64,000 bases of DNA. Origin: Allolobophora icterica (lineage: Eukaryota; Annelida; Clitellata; Crassiclitellata; Lumbricidae). Both the position numbers and the translations under genes were made by a program. The stretch is from NCBI GenBank assembly GCA_963556255.1, contig OY744610.1, positions 9,888,777 to 9,952,776 on the forward strand. The letters run 5' to 3'. Position 1 is the stretch's first letter. Every line of letters begins with the position of its first letter. Under the pieces are notes generated by a model. That model was not told the DNA's origin, ran no database searches, and saw nothing but the letters and a program-made list of their open reading frames with translations. Positions 46,030-58,204 of the stretch are shown piece by piece.

Positions 46030-46499
46030 TGAGCAGGATAATCATACATAGTCACGACCTAATAAAAGGTTACTTGCTCACATGCATACCTACATAAATA
46101 TATACATTAGGGTGGTCCACAAAAATAAAGTTCAAGCTAGAAGCCAGGACACCCCCTCAGTTTTTTAGACCTGTCAATAGTATTATTGAGACAAAATTTC
46201 AGCATCCTATTCCAACTGGAAGACGGTGCTCAACGACATATAAATATTGCCATATAATGTAGTAGTATTTGCTGTAAATCTTGATGCCGTATAACTTGGT
46301 CAACATTTATCATGGAGATGAGTTTGAAATAGTTTCTGTTGTGTTATCATACTTACTTACTTACTGGTACTTGGAATAAATATGTGTCCAGTTCTTGTTG
46401 AAGGTCATGGTGCCCACTTCCTGTGTTTTTGGCTGACATGTTTTCAGAAGTGAATTTTTACATTACAATTGCTGCAGTGCTTGGCTGTGATCCTTCTGC

Positions 46500-47971
46500 C
46501 CTGCCACTTTGAACCATCCACAGAGTGCGTAAGAAAGCCAGGACACAGCATGCTGAAGCTGTAAGATCTGAATTTGTATCAGATTAGCCACTGGTACTAC
46601 ACTGGGTTGAGAAAACCCTGCCTAAGGTCTTTGGAGCAGGAAATGTCGACCGCCTGCCAGTGCTGGTTTTAGGTGATGGTGTGGATAAGCTCCTCTTTGT
46701 GCCCAAATAAGCCTTTGGGACAGGATACAATGAATTCATGGTCGTTCATATTCTTCTGAAGTTGTTAAAACTCGCAGTTGACAAAGTTCAAGCCTTGAGC
46801 TTTGATACAATGTCTGTCAACACTGGGCATTTCAACGGAGTGTGTGTGTTCTGCTGGAAGACAAATAGGCTGAGAGCTCCTGTGGTTGGCCTGCCGTCAT
46901 CATGAAAGGGAATTGATTTTAGCCAAAGTATTCACCTTGTGCTGCAGTCCATCTGTTCACCATAAATTCCAATCTTCAAGAGATTTAAATCTGCTGGGAA
47001 GTGTGACACGTGTCAACTTCCGAGGACTGGAAGTCATATCCGGCACTGAAGCCCCATGAAACAGCGTCAGTTTTCTCAAGGAGTTTGCTGAAAGAAAGTC
47101 CGATTCAGAGATCAGAGACAACTACCAAGAGCTCAATGAGCTGACAGTGGTTGTCCTTGGAAGTCAGCCTTCAGTAATTCACTGGAGAGCCCCTGGGTCA
47201 ATTGACCATGGACATTGGATGGCCAAGTTACTGTATGCAATCAAAATCTTCCTTTTTCGCGATCAACCTGATGTATTCAAGAAGAAACTCAGATTAATTG
47301 ATTTTTGAACTTTGGTGTCCTGTTAACGCAAAGGCATGGACAAAGGCCCCTTGCTGCTGAAGCTCCAGAACAAGATCTGTCACTTTGGATTGGTCTAGGA
47401 CAATATGAGTCTACTGACTGTGAGATCAGCATTGTTGCCAGGAAGGTCCTAGAAAACCACTTGTGGTACCTTTTAGATGAGGCTGTAGGTCTTGGACTGT
47501 TCTCAGACTAACTTCCTATAACAGATAAAATGAAGTTTGTCGACAGAATGACTGCAAAGCCTGATGAAAGGAGGTGAGAGCTGATGCTACGGTACTGAAG
47601 GAGGGGTTTTGGGGTGATTTTACAAACCAGTGAGCATTGACAATACTGTCATACCTGAAGATGAGTGATTCCTTTGTTACACTTCCACTAGAGAAATGGA
47701 CCCAGAATGAGGATTACAAGCAAGGTAGAGAGATAATTCAGCATTTGAGAGTGGTGAATGACGCGGCTGAGAGGGTGTGAAGTTGTTCGATGAATTCTAC
47801 CGATTCCTTGACCACTTGGAGAAGAAATTGCTTTTCTTCTTCATCATTGGTGATGAAGATGAAGAAGAAAAGCAATTTCTTCTCCAAGTGGTCAAGGCAA
47901 ATATTAAAGCTGTTCTCACTCTTGTTGAGTCTGCTGTTGATGCAGTGCTTTCAAAGCCTTGCAGTTTCTAG
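46500..47971 (+). pseudogene. Transposase-like gene of the 46.1-kb element, broken
   Basis: Pieces in several frames read VEKTLPKVFGAGNVDRLPVL, LSFDTMSVNTGHFNGVCVLL, YQELNELTVVVLGSQ, APGSIDHGHWMAKLLYAIKI and FGVLLTQRHGQRPLAAEAPE. The FDTxxxNTGxxNGxCVLLE and PGxxxHxxWMxKxxYxxKxxxF patterns are, from memory, common in uncharacterised transposon proteins of many animals. Stops occur at about 46708, 47058 and 47306 and frame changes are frequent. Catalytic residues cannot be assigned. Confidence 0.6.
47806..47897. repeat. Perfect 40-bp-arm hairpin in transposase relic
   Basis: CCTTGACCACTTGGAGAAGA and the next 20 bases are exactly reverse-complemented at 47858-47897, with a 12-base loop. It lies inside an open stretch of the transposase relic, so it is probably a template-switch inverted duplication. 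Confidence 0.95.
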
Positions 47972-48399
47972 AGTAAAAAACGGTAACGGGTGTTGAAATA
48001 ATAAAACAAGAACAATCAACATTCGATATTCATGGATTGGATGATGTTTTTTGACATTTTTGGACATTTTCAATTCATTAAACCTACTGATATTTTACAG
48101 TTCCACCTGTCTAACTGTTCTTGTATCAAATATGTTGTCAAATTACAGTAATATTTTATCTATCTTGAAATAAATTGCATTTGTTTGCGCGTCACATTCA
48201 TTTCTGCAATTAATGTCTATTTATCGGTATATGACAAAGTAACACTGTCCGTGAGCATCGTCTTCCAATTGGAATAAGAAGCTGAAATTTTTTCTCAATA
48301 ATACTATTGATAGGTCTAAAAAACTGAGAGGGTGTCCTGGTTTCTAGCTTGAACTTTATTTTTTACCATGTATCTGTGAACCACCCTAATATACATGTA

Positions 48400-48760
48400 T
48401 ACATACACACCAAATTACTTACTTACATTGTTACATAGCGACATCTATACATCATAGCACGCACATATTCATTGACTAAAAAAATACACAGAGAGGAAAA
48501 AAATGAGGAAAAGAAACACACAGACAGACAACGGACATACAGACCGATACAGATGGAGAGAAATAGAGTCAATCAGTCCCAACCCAATATTCCTAGATCT
48601 AACTAAAATCGATAAAGGAACAGCTAAAGATCAGTGGTTGGATACGAAGTTTAACGGCATCTTATGGCAACAAAGTATCAAACGCCATTGACGTCGGCAT
48701 TTTTTAACAGTTGCTATCGTTACAATGACGTAAAATTATAGTAACGATGGCGCAGACTCA
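48400..48760 (+). repeat. Dispersed repeat (ACAGCTAAAGATC unit)
   Basis: AAATCGATAAAGGAACAGCT, then GGCATCTTATGGCAACAAAG and CGCCATTGACGTCGG: partner of 18265-18395. Confidence 0.65.
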
Positions 48761-48764
48761 GCCA

Positions 48765-50120
48765 TGAGTGTATATTAATTAGCTCTTAAAAATTTGGTCT
48801 ATATTGGTTCAGAAGTGAACGAGTTAAAGGTGTCGAAATTGAGCTTAGATTAATTCGATGAAGTGAATGGTAAGACATCTGCCGAGTGTGAAAAAGATAA
48901 AACATGCAAAAGCTGGCGACGGAAAAGCGATTTAACAGTCTAAGATTATTTTTGTATGTCATAGTTTCATTTTCATCTTGTTAATAAGATTATTATTTAG
49001 TATTTAGCGACATCTGCCTTTGACTTCGAAATTGTCGCAAGGGAAGTTAAAGTAAGTAATTAAGTGAGCAGTACTTTTCTCTAAAAAAAGATTCCGGAAC
49101 TGAAGAATTCTTGACGGGCTAAATCGAGGACGAAGCGCGAGAAAAACGGGGGTTGGGGGAAGCACTGTAGGTAAGTATAATATTCCTTGTATAATTTTGT
49201 AAAGTTCTCACTTTTCAATGATGCAGAACTATTCACTGATGATTAATTATAGAACAACTATCATTTGCATAAATTAACTGAACGTTTTAGCGGTTGATTA
49301 GTTGCTGTTTAACGACGCTGTGTCATAACAAATATGATTAGTGTGTGATCGTAGTAAGGAAACATAAGTATATGACTAATAGGGTATATAATAAAAACAT
49401 ACTAAAATATAATAAAATATAGGTCTATGCACATGATGTCTCTCTGATATTTTGATTGACTGATTGTATTTTGTTTGCACAACTTGATTTAAGTACAGTG
49501 ATGTTTAAGATAACGAATAAATTACGTTGGAGATCAGCCACTTCATTGTTTCTATGACAACATAAGATACAAAGTTGAGGGTGGGTAGTGCATGAACTCT
49601 TACGTGGCTTGAAAGGAGTGGACTGTTTTTTTATTGAATTGATTGAATTGAATTGACCCCATTTATGGAATCAGCTTCCTTAACATGTTCGTAGCCAAAT
49701 TACTATCACATGTTACAAAAGTCTGTTTATAAAATACGCACATATATAGACTATACTTCATTTTTTGAAAGAGCTTATTGTCAGGTGCTCCATCGGACCC
49801 ATGGGAGCCTTTAGTTAAGTTTCTCTTAGTTAAGAGTTTATCTTATTAGGCCTATTTACTCGTTTGTATAAAATTATGTAATCCGTGAGTGGCATCCGTG
49901 CTGTTAGGCCGCCCTTATGATTCTAATTTCATGTAGGGGTCCCGGCAAGCGGGGTTTGCTTAGACCTTTATATATAACAGATGTATAAATGTGGATCCGT
50001 ATAGATACATATATACAAATAAATTATATTTCTTAGCAGTAGCCATACATATCGGAGATGAAAGTCAACCATACAGAAATGCTTTTTTTCTTTTTGATGC
50101 GCTATAAAGGATTTTGGGGA
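48765..50120. other. Non-coding stretch with repeat pieces
   Basis: Has AAAGGTGTCGAAATTGAGC (48828), the GATAACGAATAAATTACGTT/GGAGATCAGCC block shared with 25386 and 38920 (49512-49560), and an ATTGAATTGATTGAATTGA run (49636). No gene. Confidence 0.4.
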
Positions 50121-50123
50121 ACG

Positions 50124-50365
50124 GGTTGCTCGATAGTGTAGTGGTTAGCGTGCTAGACTGTCAATCGAGAGGTCGGGGTTCAAATCCTCGCCAGGGCATA
50201 AATTTGGTTCGAGATTTCTGCTCCATCTGAACCCCTCGCCAACTCAGCTATGATGAGTACACGATCGTACACTGTCGGTGGGAAGATGAGACGACGAGGG
50301 AGAGGACTGGCCATCCACGCTCACATGCCGAGGCTAAGAAACTGAAGTCGCTAACACTTCATAGA
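50124..50365 (+). repeat. tRNA-Asp-like SINE, reference copy
   Basis: Head with box A TAGTGTAGTGG (50134-50144) and box B GGGGTTCAAATCC (50175-50187); an anticodon-like GTC lies between. Body: TTCGAGATTTCTGCTCCA, ACTGTCGGTGGGAAG, ATGCCGAGGCTAAGAAACTG, CACTTCATAGAC. Copies in the window: 6743, 9084, 23485, 33865, 35735 and 43008. Confidence 0.85.
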
Positions 50366-50924
50366 CATAGCTGGACTTGTTCGTTTCATCGTCTATAAAG
50401 CATATAGTACTACAATAATCTTATTGCATATTTTGGGCTTTAGAACAATTCTTGTACTCGATGACTTCTACTTGTGTAGGCTGAATGAGATTTTGCAAAG
50501 TTGTTGTATGCTTCGTTTTATTTCATGATTGTTCCAGTAGGCCTAAAACTCATATTCAGAAATGTATATCCTGGTCATGTTTTCATCCTGTAAAATTATC
50601 TGATGTATTGCGAGCCAAAGGCAAACATTACGATGGTACAACGAGGTGGCCGTGTGATAGACCCAGATAACGATAATTCATAGCCGAGTCTTATTTCTGA
50701 CATCCAGGTCTTTGTTTTTCATCACTGAACTGTTAATTGGGTGAAGTTGATTTGACATAATTGCGCGAATACTGATAAGAAAAATGGCGGGTACATTCTA
50801 CAGGATGGAAAGCCGTTGCACAACAAATTCTACAATATGTCGCTTTATTATTCCACCGTTTCGGGAGACAATGATTGCGATAAACTTCTGTTTACACAAA
50901 TATAGTCCATTAATAATTGGTTAG

Positions 50925-51238
50925 GGCGCTCGCCTTGTGACGCTGAGTGTATGGGTTCGAGACTCCTCTTCAGGCTGAGACGGTTACAGTGTAAGGACCT
51001 TGAGCAAGTCCTTCACTGACAATTCCTCACCGTTATCGATATATGTTTCGTCCTTACAAAAACACCCAACATGTATGTTGGGTGTTTTTGTGTTATAATG
51101 ATTTGTATTATTTGGGTGACCGGCGAGATGAGTCCTACAAGACTTCTCCGGTAGCCTGCCACTGCAACTGTATATGTATTATTACTGTGTTTGTTTCATT
51201 TGGTGGCAAATAAATTACTTACTTACTTACTTACTTAG
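50925..51238 (+). repeat. Second tRNA-derived SINE, (ACTT)n tail
   Basis: Box A-like TTGGTTAGGGCGCTCGCC and box B GGGTTCGAGACTCC, then CAGTGTAAGGACCTTGAGCA and AGTCCTTCACTGAC. Ends AAATAAATTACTTACTTACT. Relatives: 56355-56530 (plus) and 52862-52915 (minus, partial). It contains a 16-bp-arm palindrome (51057-51090). Confidence 0.8.
51057..51090. repeat. Palindrome, 16-bp arms, 2-base loop
   Basis: CAAAAACACCCAACAT / ATGTTGGGTGTTTTTG is perfect. Inside the second SINE family's body; not seen in the other copies. Confidence 0.9.
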
Positions 51239-51405
51239 AATAGCATCGCTTTAAAATGCGCAACAATAATAAAGAAAATTGGATTGATTACTCTAGATTA
51301 AATTGGGTTTCATTAGAATAGATTTTAGAATAGATTATGCGAGATTAAATACTTTGAAGCCAAATTTCAGAGTCTTTCTAGTCTACGAAGCTCTAAGTCA
51401 GAGTT

Positions 51406-51571
<166 letters not shown>

Positions 51572-51574
51572 AAA

Positions 51575-52320
51575 ACACCATCGTAAGTTCGCAGTATAAG
51601 GCCATGTTTTCGAAGCACACGATTCCTTAAATTAAGTTCGACCAGATTCCTTTAACTTCACTCTAAGTCATGGCAGACGTCATAAACTGCAATAATTTAC
51701 ACTAGATTCTATATTATCATTGCAATTCAAGCACATTCTGACAGCTTTTGTCTGCCATAAATGTTGACCATCCCTTGGCACACAGTCAACGTTAAACACC
51801 CACCGTTATTGTTAGAAAGGCGTCCTTAGTATTGGAACGAATTCGATCAATAAACAGCCAGCTGTAGGTTGCCTAACTTTTTCTGATTTATTATTCGACG
51901 TGTCTTCTTTCGGATGTGTTCGGATATCTGCTTAAAATAAGTTTAGCAACTCCTTTAGTAAGTATGAAGTTCCGCCCTTTATCAGCTAGAAAGAAAATTA
52001 ATGTTAGGGTCATTAGTTCTTTGTTTTGGGAAAATCCACTATTCTATAAATAATTATCATTATACGAAAGGGAAAGTAGCAGCTGGAACCTATGTGTCTG
52101 CATAGTTGTTACAATCATTTGTGAGTATAGTCATTATCATCAACTGTCGTCGTCATTATCATCACTGTCATCACTCTAATCGTCTTTAGGCCTACTGCCA
52201 CCTTATTCATCATTGTCGGCACGATCTTCATTAACATTGTCATATTCACCACAACCACTATCGTTACAATTATCATTTGTGGCATGTTATCGCCAGCCTG
52301 TCTCCTTTTCATCTTTCCAG
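51575..52320. other. Upstream region of BTB gene 1
   Basis: No coding. Ends with the acceptor CATCTTTCCAG at 52310-52320, so a 5' non-coding exon lies further upstream; its position and the promoter were not identified. Confidence 0.4.
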
Positions 52321-52323
52321 GTC

Positions 52324-54507
52324 ATGGCAAGTCGAGGTGAGATTGGATGGCAATCACAGAAGACTTTAGGGGAATGCATGCGTTATATGTTGGACAACGA
52401 ATTAGCAACGGACGTCTGTTTCGAAGTGGGACCACCAGATGGCGCAACTGTCAACATCCGGGCTCATAAGTTGATGTTGATATCTCGCAGTCCTGTCTTC
52501 GAAGCTATGTTCTCCAGTGATATGTTCGAGACGAAGAGTATTTCAGAAGCCAAGATACGAATTGTTGATATCAAGGAAGAAGTATTTAAGCTGCTGTTGA
52601 GGTACGAGTTCATATGTTTCTGATTTAACAGATTGATTTGTTTTCCTCGTCTTATATTCACAAGATATATTTGAAGATTTTAAAGTTTTTGTACAAAGTA
52701 TTTAAGTAGATAAATATATGTAGATATTATTATACGACAACACATGTATGTAATAACGGTGCAAATTCTCGTGTTATAATAGACTTACAAAATGCAAAAC
52801 AATAGAGCTGAATTTCACATTGCCTTCCTTCCAACGTTCGAAATTGCAAACACTTAGCGTCGATGGTGCTGAGACACTGTGTGTGAAGGACTTGCTCAAC
52901 ATCTTTACACAGTAATCATCTCTAAGGAAGCGATATGTATATGTTTTACTTTCTGGGAGAATGGAATGTTACTGCTAATAATGTGCATTTCCAGTGAATG
53001 TGTGTGTATGATGGAGTTTGCTTAGAAATAAAAAAAATAATGGACTAATTGACAGTATACTATGGCAATTTAATGGCTCTGTCTTGTGTAGACCATACGT
53101 GACAGAAAGCCATTCCTTGCTGCACGCCACCTGTTATTAGTTTGGATGATCCAGAGTTCCTCTACCGATCTGAAGCTGTTTTAATGAATAAAGTTATTTA
53201 TAATTGTTGTAACATATTTATAAAGTGCCACTTCTTACTCGATAGCTACACCTAATGTGGTACATTAAAAGGCATACAGTTTATATTTGATTCGATTATG
53301 AACTGATGTATAAGTTAATGCAATGGATTCGTTGTCGAAATACTGACATATCTTTTTCAGCTTCATTTATTGCGATTCCGTCAGCGTAGAACTTGGCTCT
53401 GCACCAAAGCTTCTATATGCCGCACAGAAGTATTTACTTCCAAGGCTGACGGAATTCTGTTCAAAATATCTTCACAGTATTTTGAATACCAACAATGTGT
53501 GCGGAATATTAGAGTTGAGTCTTACTTTTGATGTCGAGGATCTGAAGATTCAGTGTCTCCGATTAATTGCCGATCACTCTGAAACAGTTCTAAATGGAAA
53601 AGAATTGCTTACTCTTTCTCGTGAGTCCTTGGAAGCCATACTAAAGGTGGATAGGATTACGTCAGGTCCAACAACGTTGTTCCACAGCTGTGTCAAATGG
53701 GCAAAGCACCGACTTCAGATAGAGCAGTCTATGGAAGCTCCAACTGACCTCCAGATCAGAAAAACTCTGGGAAGTCTTCTATACGAAATACCTTTTCCAA
53801 CAATCAGTGTAACCGAGTTTGCACATCTGGTTGGAGAAAGTGACGTATTAACAGCCAAGGAAAAGTCAGCTGTCTACTATTACTTGGGGTCTAGAAAAGG
53901 AATAGATAAGCTGAAGTTCAGCACGGAGAACAGACATGAACACTTGGTTCATCGTGTCACCAAAACGACCAAAGGTTTGTGGCCTCATTCCCAATGTTCT
54001 GCGTGTGGCAATAATAAGAAAAGCACTTACGAAATCAGCTTTAAAACAGACAGAAATATTCTGTTAACTGGACTTGGTCTTTACGCAGGACACAGCGGAT
54101 CTAACTACGAGGTTGACATCCAGATTAGCCAGGAAAAAGATTCTCTTCTGCAGGAAAAGCGCATAGTTCCATATACAGGAAGTTCGACAACGTTTAAATT
54201 TTCTTTTGATGAACCCGTTTCAATTGCCCAGGGAAAGCTGTATAGCATATCCGCGTTGGCATTTGAGGCCATCGGTTACTATGGTGAACTTTGCCCAGAA
54301 ATACATGTCGAAAACGTCACGTTTACATTTGTCCCTGTATTGGGAAAGACGTCGGACATGTGCACTTTATATAGTTGTTCCCATTGTGGTGTTTTATCAA
54401 CCACGCAGAGATGTAACAGGTGTGGTACAAACTTTGGATGTTTTGGAGGAAATGTCAGTGCAGCAACGTATGGTCAAATTCCTCAACTCTATTTTATACC
54501 TCTATGA
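52324..54507 (+). CDS. BTB-BACK-PHR protein (BTBD3/6-like), two coding exons
   Basis: Exon 52324-52601 (ATG three bases after acceptor TTTCCAG) and exon 53361-54507, joined by a GT(ACGAG)/AG intron of 759 bases after codon 92, phase 2. Product 474 residues. BTB domain about 10-115 (ATDVCFEVGPPDG, HKLMLISRSPVFEAMF), BACK domain about 120-225, and PHR domain about 300-474 (ILLTGLGLYAG ... FSFDEPVSIAQGKLYSI ... GQIPQLYFIP). It resembles Cul3 adaptor proteins of the BTBD2/3/6 group, where BTB binds Cul3 and PHR binds substrate; this is inferred from family. Odd: three CxxC-type cysteine pairs in and before the PHR domain (CSACG, CSHCG, CNRCG) suggest an added zinc site, absent from gene 2. No AATAAA was seen soon after the stop. 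Confidence 0.9.
52602..53360 (+). other. Intron of BTB gene 1
   Basis: Starts GTACGAG and ends CTTTTTCAG. Carries a minus-strand fragment of the second SINE family at about 52862-52915 (TGTGAAGGACTTGCTCAACA). Confidence 0.85.
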
Positions 54508-55073
54508 TTTTCATACGTCGCTGACTCGACATGTTTAGAGAGAAATAGCGGGTAAACAGAAGAATAATCAGTACGTACACTTTAACCGACTTTTATAGTT
54601 TCTTTATTATCATATAGGTGATTGTATTGTCCGGATAGTAATAATGTGACTTTACTTGCATGCAGTCGATCGAGAGACAGGCTGTGGCTCAATGCCATGC
54701 TACGTAATATAAGCTATGGTATATGATTTAGGTTGTAGAAGACCATTGCATCCGATTGTACTAAACTCACACAGAGTGTTAACTTTCTGAAAATATGAAC
54801 ACAACCATGTTCACAGTGGCTAAGATGACTTCCGATGATGTTAATAACATGAGAGTTTTGTTTTTGCCTCGGAGTTATTGGGAATACAAAAAACGCCAAT
54901 GCGTTGAATAGCTAAATGCCTTATTCTATTTTGAAGCACGTTCATGCTGTTTTCAAACATAAACCTATGAGGTTGTATTGTTGAAAGGACACCATGTTGT
55001 CTTTAAAATGCTTCATAAATGGGAATAAGTATGTCTACAACTTAGACTAAACTATGGACTAACAATCACACTC
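54508..55073. other. Intergenic space between convergent BTB genes
   Basis: 566 bases between the two stop codons, A/T-rich; it must hold both 3' UTRs. No clear AATAAA on either strand. Confidence 0.5.
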
Positions 55074-57371
55074 TCAAATGGTGAAATATAACCGCGGAAT
55101 CTGTCCAATTGTTTCACTGGTGGAGTTGGCCGAGAGTCGTGGATCTTTGGGCTTCGAAAAGATAAAGATAACTTTTCCACTTTTGGATGACGCTTGACAG
55201 CAATTCCCGTAGAATCCGATGCTACCATGAGCGAAAACAATTACAGTATAAACAACTCCGGCTTTGATGCTGACCGATTGGTCCAGAGAAACTCGGAAAG
55301 GAGCCGAATCTCGTGCGTCGGGAACGGTTACCGTTTTCCTCACAAGGCACTCGGAATGTTCTAGAACTTCCACATCTGCAATGTATCCAGAAGCATTTTG
55401 CCCTGGGTAAAAGCCGAGTCCAGTCAAGAGAATGTCGTGATCGGTTTTGAAATCAATTGCATCAGCAGTCGGGGTTAGATAATACCAATTGTGTGCGATG
55501 CTTGTCAAAGCCCTATCGACCCAAAGCTCCTCCACTCGTCGTTTTTGTGTTGGGAATTGGAATCTGTCTGTCTTTTCTTTCGTTATGAAATAATAGTAAA
55601 TTGACGATTTCTCATCACTGCTCAGTAGACCACTGCATCCCAGGAGCTGGGCGAATTCCTTGTCGGTCATGGTTGGAAAACGGATGAGGTACAGAAGGCT
55701 TCCGAGTGTTTCTCGAATTTGTTGGTCGGTGGGATTTTCCACGGACTCCTTAGTACGAAGCTGGAATTTTGCCCAGCTGATACAACTGTCGATAATGGAG
55801 ATCTCACTTGACCACAGTTTATCCGTCCGAAGTATTGCTTCAACCACCTGTCGTGACGAACACAGTAGTTCTCTACTCATCAAAATCTGTTCTGAATTCA
55901 CTGCTATTAACGTGAGACAGTTGGCTTCCAGTTCTTTATCGTCAAACAGAAGACTCTGATCTAGAATCTGGCAGACGTTCTCCATATTCAGGTAGTCGCG
56001 GAGGCACTTTCCGCACTCCCGAACGAGTCTTGGTAGCATGTATTTCTTAGCGGCATACATCAGAGGCAGGGCGGTATCGTATGTCACCTCCACACTGTCG
56101 CAGTAAATGAAGCTGTGCATATGAATAAGTTTAAACAAGACAAAACGTGTAAGATATAATAAAAAGGTTCAAATAAATGAACAGGTTAAAAAGAAGACGA
56201 GTTTAAAACATTAAGAACACACAGTGATCAGAAAACAGCCATTCCAACCAGTAACTGTAAACAACCCATACTAACTAAACTATACTAAGAAGAATTTTAA
56301 TGCACCTTTGATAAACAACGCTTACGATACTAAGCAACTGATGCCCATTAGAGGTGTCCGATGGTGACCGATTGGTTAGTGTGCTTGGCTTGCAATGAGG
56401 GGAGTATACATGTAGCTTCGTGCATTGCCAGAGTCAGTCACTGTGTAGGGACCTTCAGCAAGGTCCTTCACTTACAACTGCTCTGTGCCATCGATGTTCT
56501 GTCGTATGGTCGTGTGTGGACTTCTCAAGTTTGAAAGGAGGGCAAAATCACATACAGTTACATTGTATTTTATTGTATGGACGCTGAGGTTTCAAATCAT
56601 CTACAACATGTTTTATTATTTATAATAATAATTATCTTTTCTTTAATTAAGCGCCTGCAAACGCACTGCGCTGTACAGTGAACATACATTATATTAGAAA
56701 CGGCAGCCACGCAGGGCGCCTTACGTACATGTATTAAGTAGTAGCACATGATAACAGTTTTACAGGAGTCGAATATAACTGCTTATGCGGCAGCCTAAAT
56801 ACGGCGCCAAATCACGGCCTACTATTCATTTAACCACCGCCGCCGCCTAGCGAGTGGAAGGCAGAATTAACCTTAAATAACGAGTGTCTTAGGGGTTCGA
56901 TCTTGGTACCTTCAGCTCTTCACGCCAGTGTGTTATCCATTACTCTACGGGCCCCCCCATATGTTAAAATTAAGACAGTTAAAACAGCTTTATTGGTTGT
57001 TATAACAATGGTACATAAAATATTAAAACAATAGGCTTGATACAAATACAGACATAAAGTAAGATAGGATTATAAAATTAATATCGTGCTTACTGTAAAA
57101 AATCGTTGAAAACAAGTGGGTTGATATCTTCGATTCGTATCGTCCTCTCAGGTCCATTCCTACATTCAATCATTCCACTGGAGAACATGGCTTCGAAGAC
57201 AGGACTGCGGGAGATCAACATGTACTTATGAGCCCGGATGTTGACAGTTTCGCCATCTGGTGGTCCAACTTCGAAACAGACGTCCGTTGCTATTTCGTTG
57301 TCCAACATGTAGCGGTTGCATTCCAGCAAAGTCTTCTCTGACTGCCATCCATTCTCACCTCTTGCACACAT
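55074..57371 (-). CDS. BTB-BACK-PHR protein (BTBD3/6-like), paralog on opposite strand
   Basis: Exon 57371-57094 (ATG ten bases after acceptor TATTTCAG) and exon 56112-55074, joined by a 981-base GT(AAGC)/AG intron. Product 438 residues. The first coding exon is also 278 bases and the intron splits the same codon position (phase 2) as gene 1, so the two are tandem-inverted duplicates. BTB reads ATDVCFEVGPPDG and HKYMLISRSPVFEAMF; BACK about residues 120-225; PHR from about 290 with ILLTGLGFYPG, VSLDQSVSIKAGVVYTV and GQIPRLYFTI. The extra CxxC pairs of gene 1 are missing. Role inferred as a Cul3 adaptor. Confidence 0.9.
56355..56530 (+). repeat. Second-family tRNA-derived SINE
   Basis: GACCGATTGGTTAGTGTGCT as box A region, AGTCACTGTGTAGGGACCTT and AGCAAGGTCCTTCACTTACA as body, matching 50925-51060. 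Box B is poor. Confidence 0.7.
56885..56960 (-). repeat. tRNA-Arg-like SINE head
   Basis: On the minus strand GGGCCCGTAGAGTAATGGAT and AAGATCGAACCCC; partner of 16195-16275. Confidence 0.6.
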
Positions 57372-57381
57372 AGTGTTATGT

Positions 57382-58200
57382 CTGAAATACCCATCACAAC
57401 TTAATCTGTAGCCTTTAATTTCACTTGCATGGTGCTAGTAATTGCTAATAAGTGGACTTTATGCCAAGCTTAAGATTATGCACGCACTCATTCGAACATT
57501 TCCAAAGCATTAGGTTATGTGGGAAGTATGTGCTCTACACTTAACTATTTATTTTAACTATGAACCAGGTATTTGCTCCTTTCTTTATATATAAACTGTA
57601 TAGTCTATTCTTTTACTTTTTGCTTATTTTTCACAAGCCGATCATTCATCGATTCACTCATTAACTGATTGACTGTTTAATTCATTCAGTGAATTTTAAA
57701 TTAGTAAATTCACACATGACCTAGTTCATGTGTCAATTCAAAATTCCTTCCAGGCATTTCGTACATAATAATATTCCATGTCTCCAACAACATGAAGTAA
57801 ATTAGACGACATTCGCATATTATAGGCTTCGTATGTGTTACGAATATTTGCATATGAACCATATGTCGAACAAATAAGCTCATATGGGACTATTATCATA
57901 TGGGTGGCATGTGCTGTACATATTGCGATACTCTTTCTTGAAGATATTTACTCACTCGCTTCTAACTCCGTTCACTTGAACCTCAGGCATTCCCTTCCCT
58001 GTTTCAATTTCTTTATCGTATTCTGTATTCAGGTCAGTAGCAACACCGTATGTCTCGAAAGAAGAGACCTTCTGTTAACCCGTATCTTAGACTGGTTGTT
58101 GATAATGAATGAAGTTAAATACGCCCAGTTAAAAATAAATACTGGAAGAGTTCTCGCATATTCAATATTTAGCGTGATTTTTGATTAATTATACATACAT
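57382..58200. other. Non-coding stretch upstream of BTB gene 2
   Basis: No exon recognised. A 117-codon open frame at 57835-58188 has no domain. Promoter and 5' exon of gene 2 are probably in or beyond this stretch. Confidence 0.35.
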
Positions 58201-58204
58201 GTAG

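Larger units (their letters stand above)
46108..48388 (+). mobile_element. DNA transposon, 2,281 bp, ~130-bp inverted ends
   Basis: Ends TAGGGTGGTCCACA and TGTGAACCACCCTA (one mismatch) extend into about 130-bp inverted repeats: AAAATAAAGTTCAAGCTAGA, CAGTTTTTTAGACCT and CAATAGTATTATTGAGA are mirrored at the right end. Flanks ATATACAT at 46100-46107 and 48389-48396 are a perfect 8-bp duplication. It carries a broken transposase-like gene and a 40-bp hairpin. The 8-bp duplication allows hAT, P or a related superfamily; I could not assign one. Confidence 0.9.
56113..57093 (-). other. Intron of BTB gene 2
   Basis: Contains a plus-strand second-family SINE (56355-56530), a GCGCCTGCAAACGC... LINE-like block (about 56650-56830) and a minus-strand tRNA-Arg-like SINE head (56885-56960). 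Confidence 0.85.

Noticed and set aside
50124..50200. Functional tRNA-Asp gene
   Set aside because: The acceptor stem does not pair well and the sequence continues into a repeated SINE body found at six other places.
51057..51090. Rho-independent terminator-like hairpin with T run
   Set aside because: The context is an animal SINE; the T run is part of the palindrome arm.
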